From contig JASJQH010000076.1 in NCBI GenBank assembly GCA_040143965.1, forward strand, positions 1 to 33,314: a stretch of DNA of 33,314 bases, read 5' to 3'. Shown one piece after another: positions 20,001-32,400 of the stretch (position 1 is the stretch's first letter; the number at the start of each line of letters is the position of its first letter). The stretch comes from Basidiobolus ranarum. Lineage: Eukaryota > Basidiobolomycota > Basidiobolomycetes > Basidiobolales. The notes under the pieces were generated by a model that was not told the origin of the DNA, made no database searches, and was given only the letters and a program-made list of their open reading frames with translations. The position numbers and the translations under genes are program-made.

Positions 20001-20552
20001 TCATCTTCGTCGTACGGTATAGAAGCGAATAAACCAGTCTCATTATCTGGATCTTGAAATCTTTCTTCATCTTCTTCTTCTTTCTGCTGCTGTAGTTTAG
20101 CGGCATCGGCGCTAATTGAACAATAAAATCATATTAGAAAAATACATATTCAAAAGAATGTGGTCTTGCGAAATCAACACACCTAGGTGCCAATCTTCGC
20201 CTCCCTATGACTACTTTAGTTTAGAAAATACTCGAAAAGATATATAAGGAATCTTGGTTGATGCATATATACATAACATAATGATCGCGAAAATGTATAA
20301 AGAATAGAAACTAAAGTGAAATATTTAATTGATCCGTGAAAATATATACCTTGCATCTGGTGTAGGTCCTTCTCTAGCTGGACCGATATCTGAACGCGTT
20401 GTGAAGCCTGTGGCACTATATAAGAAAAATAAAATTAAACACCAGTATAAAATCCGCTTTATCAACACGTAATATACGTACCCTCTGCCTAAACCGGCAA
20501 CATAATTCGGTGGAGCTGGTTTACCCAAGAAATCTTTGGTAGCTTGAAACAT
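17092..20552 (-). CDS. PRP6: Pre-mRNA splicing factor Prp6/Prp1 (PRPF6)
   Basis: A HAT-repeat scaffold of the U4/U6.U5 tri-snRNP. Exons on the minus strand: 20482-20552, 20350-20415, 19935-20111, 19678-19854, 19505-19586, 19336-19443, 19188-19282, 17306-19115 and 17092-17235, giving 909 residues (915 with a possible microexon at 20183-20200). The N-terminal PRP1_N domain shows [20 protein letters not shown], then [26 protein letters not shown] and RPKIQQQF. From ~265 onward HAT repeats run to the C-terminus, with family signatures [49 protein letters not shown] and [14 protein letters not shown]. Several blocks join only across splices (GRG|ATGFTTR, AEIG|DIKKAR). The last exon adds [15 protein letters not shown] and ends EELE-like at a TGA. 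It diverges from ATG15. Confidence 0.96.
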
Positions 20553-21054
20553 GACTCCAAGGTAAAGAAGAAGAACGATAAATCAATTGTAAAGCATGAT
20601 ATATTTACATACAAAATTTTGTATAAAAAAGAATATTTTTTGTATTTCTCGCATAAAAATAAAAAAATTGTTTAAAATTTAGTTGGAATACCTCTAATTA
20701 ATAATTGGATTTAAAATATACAAACAATAGTTGCAAATATAAATGCACAGAACATCTAGGAATCATAAAACAATGTCTATCTGAGTCCGATAAAAGAGAA
20801 TTATGTGGCAGAGCAATCGTATCATTGACTCTCCACAATATATTAATACAGGTAATACCAATACATCGCAAGTTTGAAGTTCATTCATTATTGGTTGAAT
20901 CCAATTGTTCACTTTTTCATGAAATATGCCATTTAATTTACAACGTCAGTTGACCAAGTCATACTTGACTGCGTAAAGTCACGTGTAGTGATATCATTAT
21001 TGTGACCGTTATCACAACTTTATTAAGACGAAATTAGGTACTAACTTGCTGAAC
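20553..21054. promoter_or_regulatory. Divergent promoter region, PRP6 / ATG15
   Basis: A 502-bp AT-rich spacer between divergent start codons. A palindromic E-box CACGTG within GTCACGTGT lies at 20980-20985, about 70 nt upstream of the ATG15 start. The plus-strand frame at 20705-20953 begins at TTG and has no family support, so it is not called. Confidence 0.5.
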
Positions 21055-22493
21055 ATGCTTTTCAAACGATTAATCATAGCGGTATTTTCTGTGGCAGGGA
21101 TACTCCTAACTCAGGCACAACAGCGTCAAACCGTCCTTACACCACCAAACAATGAAAATACCTTGCGTCTAAAGCACATATTTCATCAAGGGATTGTCAA
21201 TGACCAACTCTTTCGAAGACTTGATTTCCAAGAAGACGATGTATTCATGGCAGACTATGAGGATGAGGATTTGGAGATTTCAGACTATGGAGTACTTTCA
21301 GCCGCATCCACTTCTGTTACACTTAAAACAAAGTATGAGAATGTCCTTCGACCTGATAACAATTTCCAATATTTCAAAACCTTTGGGAGACATCCTCCAG
21401 TGACTACTTGGAAGAGAGAAGACATAGTAGTGCCTGATGTTACGGATAAAGACACTATTTTAAGTCTGGCAAAGATGACCCATAACTCGTATTTGTCGCC
21501 TAAGAAGAACAAGTGGTACGACATGGGAGACAGGTGGCAAAAAGTAACACACATGTAAATAGAACTTATTTATTCATCCAGTACTAACGGTTTTTTCAAG
21601 AATTCCTCCTTCGGATGGGAGAAAGATGGACTAAGAGGATACGTCTTCGGCAATGAGGCCAATACCACATTAGTATTGTCTATTAAAGGAACAAGTGCCG
21701 CGTTTTTGTGGATGGGAGATGGAGAAACATCTGCCAATGATAAAGTAAACGATAACCTATTATTTTCATGTTGTTGTGCTCGTGTAGATGCCACTTGGTC
21801 ACCAGTGTGCGATTGCTACATGGGTTCTAACATGTGTAATCAAACATGCGTTGAACAGAGCTTAACAGGCGACACCGTTTACTATAACGCGGCGTCTGTA
21901 AGTAGCTACTAAATCCACTACTTTCATAGGAAATTTATTTACAATCTGTAATTGCAGAAAATCTTCTTTAACGTAGCAGATATGTATCCCTCATCAAGCA
22001 TGTGGTTCACTGGGCACTCCCTAGGTGGTGCCGTCGCAGGACTTATTGGCCTGACATTCGGGATACCAACAGTGACATTTGAGGCACCTGGGGAACTAAT
22101 GGCAGCAAAACGTCTCCATCTTCCAATGCCTCCAGGCATTGACATGCAAGATATTCCTGTGTGGCATTTTGGGCACAATGCCGATCCAATTTATACTGGA
22201 TCATGTACAGTACGTATAATCTCCTTTCTAGTATGAGTTGATTATTGCTAACATCAACTGAATAGGGAGCTGCAAGTTCGTGCTATTTCGCTGGTTATGC
22301 TATGGAAAGTAAATGCCATACTGGTAAATCCTGTAGCTACGATGTGGTTTCTAAATATGGATGGAAGTCAGACATTAGATCACATCGAATTGATGATGTA
22401 ATTGAGAAGGTTTTGAAGCCTTGGGAAAACGTTACTTATTGCGAGCCAGACAAGGATTGTGTTGATTGTGGTCTCTGGAAATACGTAGATTAA
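21055..22493 (+). CDS. ATG15: ATG15 vacuolar phospholipase/lipase (autophagic body lysis)
   Basis: A single-pass membrane class 3 lipase that disintegrates autophagic and multivesicular bodies inside the vacuole. Four exons (21055-21543, 21601-21897, 21958-22209, 22266-22493; introns 56-60 nt, all phase 0) give 421 residues. The first intron has a perfect TACTAAC branch point. The N-terminal hydrophobic stretch ([14 protein letters not shown], ~6-19) fits the family's signal anchor. The triad is predicted as S283 (TGHSLGGA), D338 (HNADPI) and H386 (DIRSHRI), spaced 55 and 48 residues apart as in yeast Atg15. Family blocks include [47 protein letters not shown] and [14 protein letters not shown]. 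The start is the ATG at 21055, not the in-frame TTG upstream. It is shorter than yeast Atg15 (~520) mainly at the C-terminus. Confidence 0.96.
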
Positions 22494-23490
22494 TGCCAGT
22501 AGCTATGTTTATTTATTGATGCTTCTGGGCAAACGGCAAACGGCCTGTCACATTGTGATTTCTTTGTTAAATAATTCGTCTATCTATACAATAGCGTTGA
22601 CATTTGTGAATATTATCATGCCAAACTAAGGAAATAAAGACAACAAATGATCTCAATAGCTTTACACAAGCACTTAATGACTACCATTGCTTACTTACCG
22701 ACAGATATGAAGCACTGGAGCTGCATCCATTATCTCTCTAGGTTATAAAACCACAAGCACAGCTGATCTAACATATGATGTAGACATGTACTAGGTATGA
22801 AGCATATTGAGCCCAACGAGCGTCCTATTTGCATTTTCCACCAAGTGTAAATGAGATACGATTCAACATGCTCTCTTCAATCTGTTTATCCACTATGTGT
22901 ATGTTGAGAGTTTCCCCAGCAGTTGCCAAAGAAATTGGTTCAACGTTTCCCAAACAGTGGTCATTAGTTGAAATATTCGCCAGATTAGTCAACAAACTAT
23001 AAATTGGCTATAAAAAAACAAAGATTTTCTTTATTTATGGATACGAATTTAGCATTAATAGAAACGAGCATTCTAGAATGAATATATGCTAATCGGATGA
23101 CGCAACTGTGTGGATGTATTACTGTCAGGAGTGTGGGCAGAGAGAGCGTAGTGAATCAACCAATTTGAAATCATGATTATGGAATATTTGACGGCGGATG
23201 CGTAAGCCAGTATTTTACATTGCATCCTATTTTCTGACCCTATTCAGAATCGGAATACCCTGAATATAGACAACATAAATTATACTCCCTGAAAGGCTTG
23301 GTTCGCATTTTCAGTATAACGTATTGCTTTCTTTCTGAGTCAACCGCCGGCTTTCCACATTTTTTAAGTATTTTTTATAAAGCCATAAACCATCGGGAAT
23401 TGTGTTTCAAGTCGTGTGGAGAATCGATTTTGAGCTGGAAGCTGATATTGCAAAAAGGATTTAGTAACACGTCAATATCTCAAGCTCAAA
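22494..23490. other. Intergenic region between ATG15 and TOM1
   Basis: About 1 kb. An AATAAA at 22633-22638 probably ends ATG15. TATA-like sequences are at 22744-22750 (TATAAAA) and 23009-23016 (TATAAAAA). A 44-codon ATG frame at 22868-23002 lies between them; its N-terminus is mildly hydrophobic, but it is too short to call. The open frame from 23298 into the TOM1 exons is read-through of upstream sequence and an intron. Confidence 0.5.
22633..22638 (+). terminator. Poly(A) signal candidate for ATG15
   Basis: AATAAA about 140 nt beyond the ATG15 stop codon. Confidence 0.45.
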
Positions 23491-26400
23491 ATGAAGATCA
23501 AAAAGAATCCTCCAAAAAAACTGGCACCAATGGTAATTTCATCAGCACAGGCGGTAAATTTCAATTGTTGGGTAATCCAGTTACTAACATATTCCTTTTG
23601 TTTCATGAATCATTTCCACAGCCACCTAAAATGAAGGAGTTGATTGAAGAATTATCTACTTTTAGTGACTCGGATCTAGCTACAAAACTCGATTCTATAA
23701 AGGAATGGCCTTACCCCCGAGGTGATTTGTATAACTGGATAATTGTATTAGATAGATTCGATCGTATTCTGGAGGATATATGTCGAGAGTACGATCTCAA
23801 GAACATTCAACAAAAAATCTTTTCGCAGCATACCTTCACTTTGCTGAAAGGAATTTTACGCTTTTCAAGACTACTTTTGGAGAATTGTACCAACAGAAAC
23901 ATCTATAATTCATATGAGGTTTGTTTTATCTTTATCAATGCTTACATCAATGTTATTGTCATTAAAATTCCCATTAGCATTTGAACGATTTGCTACATAC
24001 AAATGATTTGGTCATCTTAGAAACGACCTTACGCTTAATGCTACGCCCTGCCCAAAGATTAAGTAGTCAGCGTTCTCTCAGAGCTAGTTTCTCAGTCACA
24101 CAGGATAGAATTTTAACTTTAGCCCAAGGTTGGGGAACAAAAGATCATGGTCTAGAGTTCTTGCAATTGGGTTCAAGTGAGACGAAGATACCGGAAGATT
24201 TGACTTCATTATCTTATCAATTTTATCGCACTCTAAAACACAATGGCAATGCAGACGGAGATCCCCATTCTGAACCACCAGTAACTCCGACTCCATCCCA
24301 CAGACAAAAAGAGCCCAGTGCATCGAAACTCACTGAGGGATTGGTTGTTATTAACATTCCAAACTCTACCACTATACACAAAAGTGATCAAGAGGTGTTG
24401 GAGGAATTAGTGGATCAGTACCAAGTCCCCTCAAGTAAAGTTTTCTCTCTCTTCCACCGGATTCGACTCGCAAGAGGTCTAAATGATCCTGATGAGCGAA
24501 AGAAATTATTGATAATTCGAATTTTGGCTATTTCTATTATGGCACATGTGGTGACTGAACCGATCGCTCAAGCGAAACTTTTCCTTTACGAACCGGATTG
24601 CAGTTCACATTTAGCAGAGCTACTTCATCCGGATAACGACGTTCCATTTGACATTCAAACCGTAGCATTATACGCTATCGATGGAATCGGACGTTATCGG
24701 TCGAAGCTAACCGATATTCTAACAGCTATAAATGCTTCAGCAAATCACGGCATTTTAATGTATTTGTTACGTAAAGTATCCGTCAGTGTTGCTGCCGGCG
24801 AAACAAACTACCCTCAAGACTTTATCGATGCTCTTCTTTCCTTGATAGGATATATTATAACGACACAGAGCGGTGGAAATATGGTGATCACTGCTGGGAT
24901 TATTCCAGTACTCCTTTCAATTCTGGATAGCCGAGAAGCTCGACACATCAAAAGCGTTACTCGAGTTGTTGGCCTTCTCGACGGGATTGTGTATGGTTTT
25001 CCAAACTCTTTCACCACTTTCTGTGAGGCTAACGGGATCCGAGTGTTAGTAGATCGTATTCAAGACGAAGTTGCGCACTGTATGGAGATTAACCAAGAGT
25101 TTGAACTTTCTCCTGAAAAGCCATTCATTCCCAATGAAAGAACTTCCTTTGTCAAGTCCATGCTAAAGTTCATCTTGCATATGATGCAAACTTCCGGAAC
25201 TGCTGATGGTTTGAGAAATTTGGTCGATTCCACCTTTCCCCATTCACTTAAAATCATCCTCGAGCATCCCAAAATCTTTGGAAGTAGTATATTTGGCCTT
25301 GTGGTTAACATTATGGCCACTTTCATTCATAACGAGCCGACTTCCCTACCAATACTTCAAGAGGCCAAACTCCCTCAAGCCTTTTTGGAGACTATTATGA
25401 AGGATATTCCTAATTCCGCTGATGTTATTTCATCCATTCCCAATGCTTTTGGAGCTATCTGTCTTAATGGACCCGGACTTGATTCTTTTAAAGAATCTCG
25501 TCAAATCGAACAGTTTTTCAGTATTTTCACTTCAATCCAGCATTTGGATGCTCTACAAGATGGAGACGTCCCCGCTGTGCTCGGTACCTCGATTGACGAA
25601 TTGATCCGCCATCATCCTAGCCTGCAAGGTGCCGTAATGAGCTCTATCATCACAATGATCAACAGGATTGCTGAGATGGGGAAAGACCTAACTATAAATG
25701 GTGAGGCTGGTGGCGATTTTAGTCTTCAGTTCACTAAACCCTCAGAGGTTGTTGATGGGGATAGTAATCCTTCGCAAAGCCAAGATGCAGTTATGGCCGA
25801 TACTGCTAGTAAAAAATCAAGTGACAAAAAGGAGAATATAGTCGTAAACTTTATTGAAATATCGGCTAGATTTCTTGAGGGTCTATTCCAAAATGCCTCT
25901 CACTGTAAAGAGTTTCTCAAGATGGGAGGATTGGAGATTCTTTTGAAATTTTATTCTTTACCTACAGTTCCTTACGATTTCTCAACATCATCAGCATCCT
26001 ACTCTTTATCTCACCTCTTTCGTGTAATGAGTGAGGTGGATGCAAATTCTGTTGTAACTGCTATTTTAAGCGAGTTGCATCGATCACTAGAAGCGTCAAG
26101 TTCGTTCCTGAAGACCGAAAATAGTGATGGTATTATAGTCAACTATCTTTCTCTTGACCGTACTGATGTGAAGAAAGTCGATGAAGCGAATCGAGTGTTC
26201 CGTTCACTCGTCTCTCTGCACGGGTTTGTTGGATTATTGTCGGACATCTATTGTACACCCGTTTTCTCTCATAGTAAAAACATTGCCACTGTTATTGGTG
26301 CATTCACCGGGGAAACCGGAAGCCAGGTGGTTTCTATGTTAGGAGAACTTCATCGTACTTGTGTTTGGGAGAACATCATTCTTAAGAATACTGTGCCTAA

Positions 26401-29400
26401 GGAGTGGTACACAGTCAAAAAAAAGTCAAAGAAAGACGGGTCTGATCCTACAGGACAGATCTCCAATGAGAGAGACTCTACCCAAATTGGCGATACTCCT
26501 AGAAATGTTGATGATTATAGTGATGACATACCTAAAGTCAACAATGAGAGTGTAGAAGCCGAATTTGATGCAGCTGAATATCCCAAAGTCCAAAACACCA
26601 AGTATTTCAAATTCTTGGCATCCCAAATACCTACATGTCTTACTCCACTATTTCAGGGGTTATCAAAGATCCTTTCTACTCGCCGTGTAATGGAGCCTGC
26701 TCAAAAGATACTTGCGGTTCAACTGGCCAGTGATATTTCAAAGGTTGCCAAAGAACATCTTACATGGACTAGAGTTTTAAAACCAGAAGGAGTGTTTGAA
26801 ACTGAGCAATTTAGTTATTACACAGCAATGCTTGGTTTGCTCTCAGTTCTCTTCCTGGATGAACGTAATCAGATGTACCTCCAAGTTATGCTAGTATTGG
26901 AGTTTGTCAAATCTAACGGTCTGGAGTGTGTGTTTAATATTTTGAATCAGCTCTGGGCTTCTGCAAAATCCATTCATGCTCAAACCATCGAAAACGAAGA
27001 TCTAAGTATCAAGCAGAAATTGGTGCAGGTTCATGGAGCCATCGAAGTCACCCTCAATCTCTTCCAATTTTTATCTTCTGCCAAGCTACTACACGAATCT
27101 CCACATCTGTTGAATATGGTTTCCAAAGATAAGGACCGCAACCTTAACTCCTTTGATCCACACGTGTTTCTGGTGGAAATTCGAAGCAACATACTACCAG
27201 TTGTCGTCGACCTATTGCAGGATGACTATATAAAGCATAGCCCCTCAACCATTGTGAAATCTACTTTGCAGAATATTATTCAGATCTTGAAAGGGGAAGG
27301 TGAGCAAGATTCTAGACCCACCACTGGGGTTATTAAACCTACTATAACAAGTTCTGTCTTCAACCCACGGCCATTTGTTCCGGATGAAAACAAGATACAG
27401 CAGTTAATTGACATGGGCTTTCCTCGAGGAGCTGCAGAGATGGCACTTACTAGATGTATGAATCATGTTGGACGAGCTGCTGAGTATCTTCTCACACACC
27501 CGGAAGCTGTTGCAGTGTATTCGTCTGAAGGAGCTTCGACTAGTAGAGTCAGTGGTGGCTCTACTCAACCGGATGCAGTTAATATGGACGTTACAGAGGG
27601 TAGTCAAGGAGAAACCCCTGTCAATCCTGAAGTAATAGAAGGAGGTTCATCTTTGATGTCTACTGATGAGGTTATGGAGGAAGAAATAACTGCAACAGTA
27701 GTACCGGAGGTATCTGAATTGCCAGAGATTCCTGAAGTACCGAATGAAGAGGATTCCGGTACTACCAAAGAAGATGAGGACAAAGGAAAAGAAAGAGAAT
27801 TCACCATCTATCAGAAGTACAATGAGATGCGTCTCAATATGAAGACAAGCATTGTTTCTCGTAGTGTCGAACTTTTGAATAATTTGGAGGATATTGTTTT
27901 CGATGTTCGCGACCTTCTTGTCTTATCACTCAAAGATGAACAAGATAATATGTTGAATGATTTAATCAATCAAATTATTAACTTTGATCCACTCAATTCA
28001 GATGGTTTAGATGAGCGTACCATGGGTGTATATCTTCGTTTACTCGCACTACTTCTTAACGATGCAACGGCACAGTCGAAGGCAGTATTACACTCCGAAA
28101 AATACATACCCATGTTGATTAAAATGGTATCCCCAGAAACCCCTTATCAACCTTCTTCTATTCCTTCATGGGTTGCTCCTTCGCTGTTAGTAATTGAGGC
28201 TTGTATATCTCTTGCTGATGAGCCTAAGCCTGTGAAGCTTGAGTTTGATACCGCGGAAGTCAAATCTACCCAAACTGAGCCTGAAGCACTTGCCATCGAG
28301 GTATCTATCCCTGATCGTGAATCGTTGATGGAGGGATGCCTAAACTTGTTAGAGACGTCCATACCTCAAGATATTCATCATGCGGTACTTAGAATTCTAG
28401 TTCGTCTTACAAGAGACCATACTTTTGCGGTAAACTTTGCAAAATCTGGTAAGATACCACTACTTTTTACATCATACAAAGAGGGTACTGTTGGATTTCA
28501 AGGACAATCAGCATATACAATCATCATTTTAAGACATACTATCGAAAGTGCGCAAGTTTTGAAAAAAATGATGGAACAAAAGGTTGTGGCTTGGTTTACG
28601 CATCCCAGACCTCGGCTTGTTGATGTTAGTACATATATTCGAAATCTAGGCCCAGTAGCTTTGAGAGATTCGGAACAGTTCATGGAAGCTACCAAAGCAG
28701 TTTGTCGATTATCCAAATATGATCCCAAAGGTAGAAGTACCCAGATCACATTGTTTAAAAAAGAAGAGGAAAAGAACGAAGCTGCTACTGGTTCCAGCAG
28801 TAAGCAGGACACAAATCGTTCCGAAAACGAGGACATAGAGATGAATATCGATGCAAAGGAAACTTTGTTATCTTTATCAACTGTATCAGAAACCTTGATT
28901 CATTTTCTAATTGAGGAATTAATGTCTTTACGATTCAAGCCTTCCAAGCCGGATTCTGAATTAGATGTTGCTGTTGGTATGAATGTCGATCTTGCATCAG
29001 ATGGAGATGCCAATACTTCAACAAAGGAGAAATCTAGTCTACCAACTGAAGAAGATAAGATATTCGTGTATCGTTGTTTCTTGCTTCAGTGTCTTACCGA
29101 GCTTCTCGCATCGTATCCCCACTGTCAATCTGATGTCATGACCTACAACAGGGTGAAAAAGCATTCTAAAGAGCCTCATACACCGCAAAAAGAAAGTCAA
29201 ACTCCTCAAAAGCATCGATCAAGCTTTTTGAGTCATCTTTTGAATGATCTATTACCCTATAATGGTGTACACGATTCACAGGAAGTTTTAGACAATGAGA
29301 TAAGAAAGCAACATAAACAGACTACATGGGCTGCTTCGGTGATCACTACTCTCTGTACTAAAGAGGATGCTACCGATGATAAAGCGGTTCATAATAATCT

Positions 29401-32400
29401 ACTTCAAGTGAAGAAGTTTGTGCTTGATGCGATTGTTCGCTCGTTTAAAGACGCTATTGCTTCTTCCAGTCCTGCCGATATTAAATATGGCAGATTCTTG
29501 GCCTTGGCTGATTTATGCTTGAAAATCTTGTCCTCTAGGTCCAATTCTTCAGGTCTTGGAAGCAAAGCTAATGATACTCAATCATCTAATGTCGCCAGGA
29601 TGATGGTCGAGAAGAATTTCGTTACCCTTTTAACCAACGGACTGTCCGAAGTGGATCTTAATTACCCTTCTTCCAAAACGCTCACCAGTGCCCTTCTGAG
29701 ACCATTAGAGTTCTTGTCTAAAGTCGCCATTAAGATGGGAAAGCATTTCGAATCTTCAAATAAGCAAACTGCTAGTGATGAGGAAAGCTATTATTCCTAT
29801 GATGACCTAGACACCGGAGAAAGTGAACCCGAGGAAGCCCCTGATCTCTATCGAAACTCTTCTTTGGGGATGTTCGAGGGAGCTACCTCTCTTGACGAAG
29901 ATGAGGACGACGATATTGACACTCAAGATGAGGAAGACTTTGATGAAGGGGATTTCGATGAAATGTCGAGTGACGCAAGTGATGTTAGTGATGAGGACGA
30001 CGACGATATAGCCGATGACTCTAACGTTGACATGGAAATTGTCATTCATCCTTCCTATGGTAGTGAAGAGGGTGCTGAGGATGAACTCGACGACGACGAC
30101 GAAGATTTGGATGATGATAGAGATGCACGTGAAATGTCTTGGGAAGTCGACGAGGTAAATCATGTTCTTTCTGATGAGGATATCGATGAAGTAATTGACG
30201 ACAACGATGATCCACTCGATGGTGAAATCCACCTGGATGATGCAGAGCGAGACTTGATCTTTGGAGGTGATGACGACGATGACGATGATATTGAAGATGA
30301 CCTTGATGATGGTCAAGAGTTGGATCCTGAAATTACTCTTGATGACCAACTTGACGACGGATTCGGATTTGCTCTTGACCAGCACCGACCTTTTATGCAT
30401 GATGAAGAATTGTTTGGGGATGATATTCCTACCAGACAAAATCGTGCTATAGTTAATCTTGGAAATCGCCGACATGGTAGACATTTCCCTGTTAGAAGAA
30501 CTCTACTTGAGGTCGGGATGCATTCCGATTCATTTGACCTTCATCTGGCAGACAATGACCAAAATCGACTGTCCTATGCTGACGACTCAGACTTCCAATT
30601 GTTTGGACGTCTATCTAATCGTTTACCCTCAAGAGGATTTGATGGGTCTGCTCACCCGCTTCTCATTAACAACTTACCCAGCGCTAACCCAACTCTCGAT
30701 ATGACTAGAGGACGTGCTTCTCACGTATCTGATTGGCAGTCATTTGAGGATATGATCGGTGGTAGTGCTGTTCAATTATTGGAGCAATTACTCAACCGTA
30801 GTTCGAGAGGGTCAGGCTCCAATGTTTATCGAGTTGATGTCAGCAATAATTCCGCCGGATTTGGAGGTCCAGCAGCTGGGTTGGATCGCGCTTTAGGAGC
30901 CACAAATAATAGTAACAATAATGGTGGCTTGCATAGCGAGCCAGCTTCTTACGATCCTTTAAATGTGGTCAATGAGTTTGCTCCACAGGGAACTAGCGAG
31001 CGTTGGTACCAAGAATGTCGTATTCTATATGGGAATGTGATTTCCGAAAAAACCACCAGGTTGGTTAATTGTGTATTAAATGCTCTTATTCCAATTGCTT
31101 TAGAAGATCAGAATAAAGAGAAAGAGGCTATACCAGAGGAAGAAGTGGTGGTGGTGGATGAAGCAACAGCCGAGAACCCCAATGAGCCAATGGAACAGAC
31201 TCAAGATGCCACTCCTACTGTTGAATTGGCCGAAGTTAGCTCTGAGCCTGTCGCCCAAGATGCAGAGACATCTGTTATTGCATCAGACGTAACGCCTACT
31301 ATTCCAGAAGCTCCTGAAGTCGTAATAGAAAATACCGAATCGAATATCCAAGGCAATATTGATTCTTCCCTTGCTGTAGAAGCTCAAGAGCCAATGAATG
31401 TTGATGCTTCATCCTCGGAAATCTTACCCCGTACCACTGTAACTATAGATGGTAACACTGTAGATATTACCGACTCTGGGATTGATCCTACTTTCTTGGA
31501 AGCGTTGCCTGAAGATTTAAGGGCGGAGGTTTTGAATCAACATTTCCGTGAAAGACAACAGCAGCAGCAGGAAGCCCAAGAGCAAGAAGAGAATGACCTA
31601 CTGCAGGAGAATCAGCAACCCACTTTGGTACCCACGGCCGAATCTCAGATTAGTGCTGAATTTTTGGATGCTCTCCCACCAGATATCAGAGAAGAAGTCT
31701 TGGCGCAGGAAAGACTGGAACAGGAGAGACGTGAAAGACAAAGACAACTAGATGCTCAGCCGCCATCTGCCAATGATATGGATCCTGCTAGTTTCCTTGC
31801 ATCACTGGATCCTCAGCTTCGTGAAACTGTGTTGATGGAACAGGATGAAATGCTTCTTTCTACACTTCCTCCCTCTATTGTTGCTGAAGCCAATGCACTT
31901 CGTGATCGTTATAGTCGTCGTTACACACAAGCTGCTGCTCGAGTTAGACCCAGTGGTGATCAACCTACTACCACTTCTTCTAAGAAACAGCCAGTAGCGC
32001 GCGATGCAATCCAGCTCGTTGACAAGCCTGCACTTGCTAGTTTGATTCGTCTATTATTTTTACCTCAACCACCTGTTAAAAATACTCTTCATCGTATTTT
32101 ACTTAACCTTTGTGAAAATACCAAAACAAGAGGGGATATCCTTTTACTTCTAATATCAATTTTACAGGATGGTGGCAGTGATCTAGCTGCTGTTGATAAG
32201 AGCTTCGCTCAGATGACGTTGCGTACAAAAATCACCCCTCGCTCTGTATCGAAGTCCACGCCAAAAGGAAAAGGAGTCGCTCCACAATCATCACCTACCC
32301 ATTCAGGACAAGTTTTCACAGAAAATATTCCTAATCTAGTGGCTCAGCGTTGTCTAGAAGCATTGGCATACCTTGTAGGATACAATGAACAGGCTGTTCA

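Noticed and set aside
20705-20953. 82-codon plus-strand frame between PRP6 and ATG15
   Set aside because: Starts at TTG, has no family likeness, and lies in a divergent promoter region.
23298-23490. Upstream extension of the TOM1 frame
   Set aside because: The frame is open by chance; the family start MKIKK lies at 23491 and the segment before PPKMKEL is an intron with TACTAAC and CAG. The upstream residues match no family.
29807-30484. 225-codon minus-strand frame rich in Ile and Val
   Set aside because: It is the complement of the GAT/GAC/GAA-rich acidic tract of TOM1; the hydrophobic composition is an artefact of those codons.
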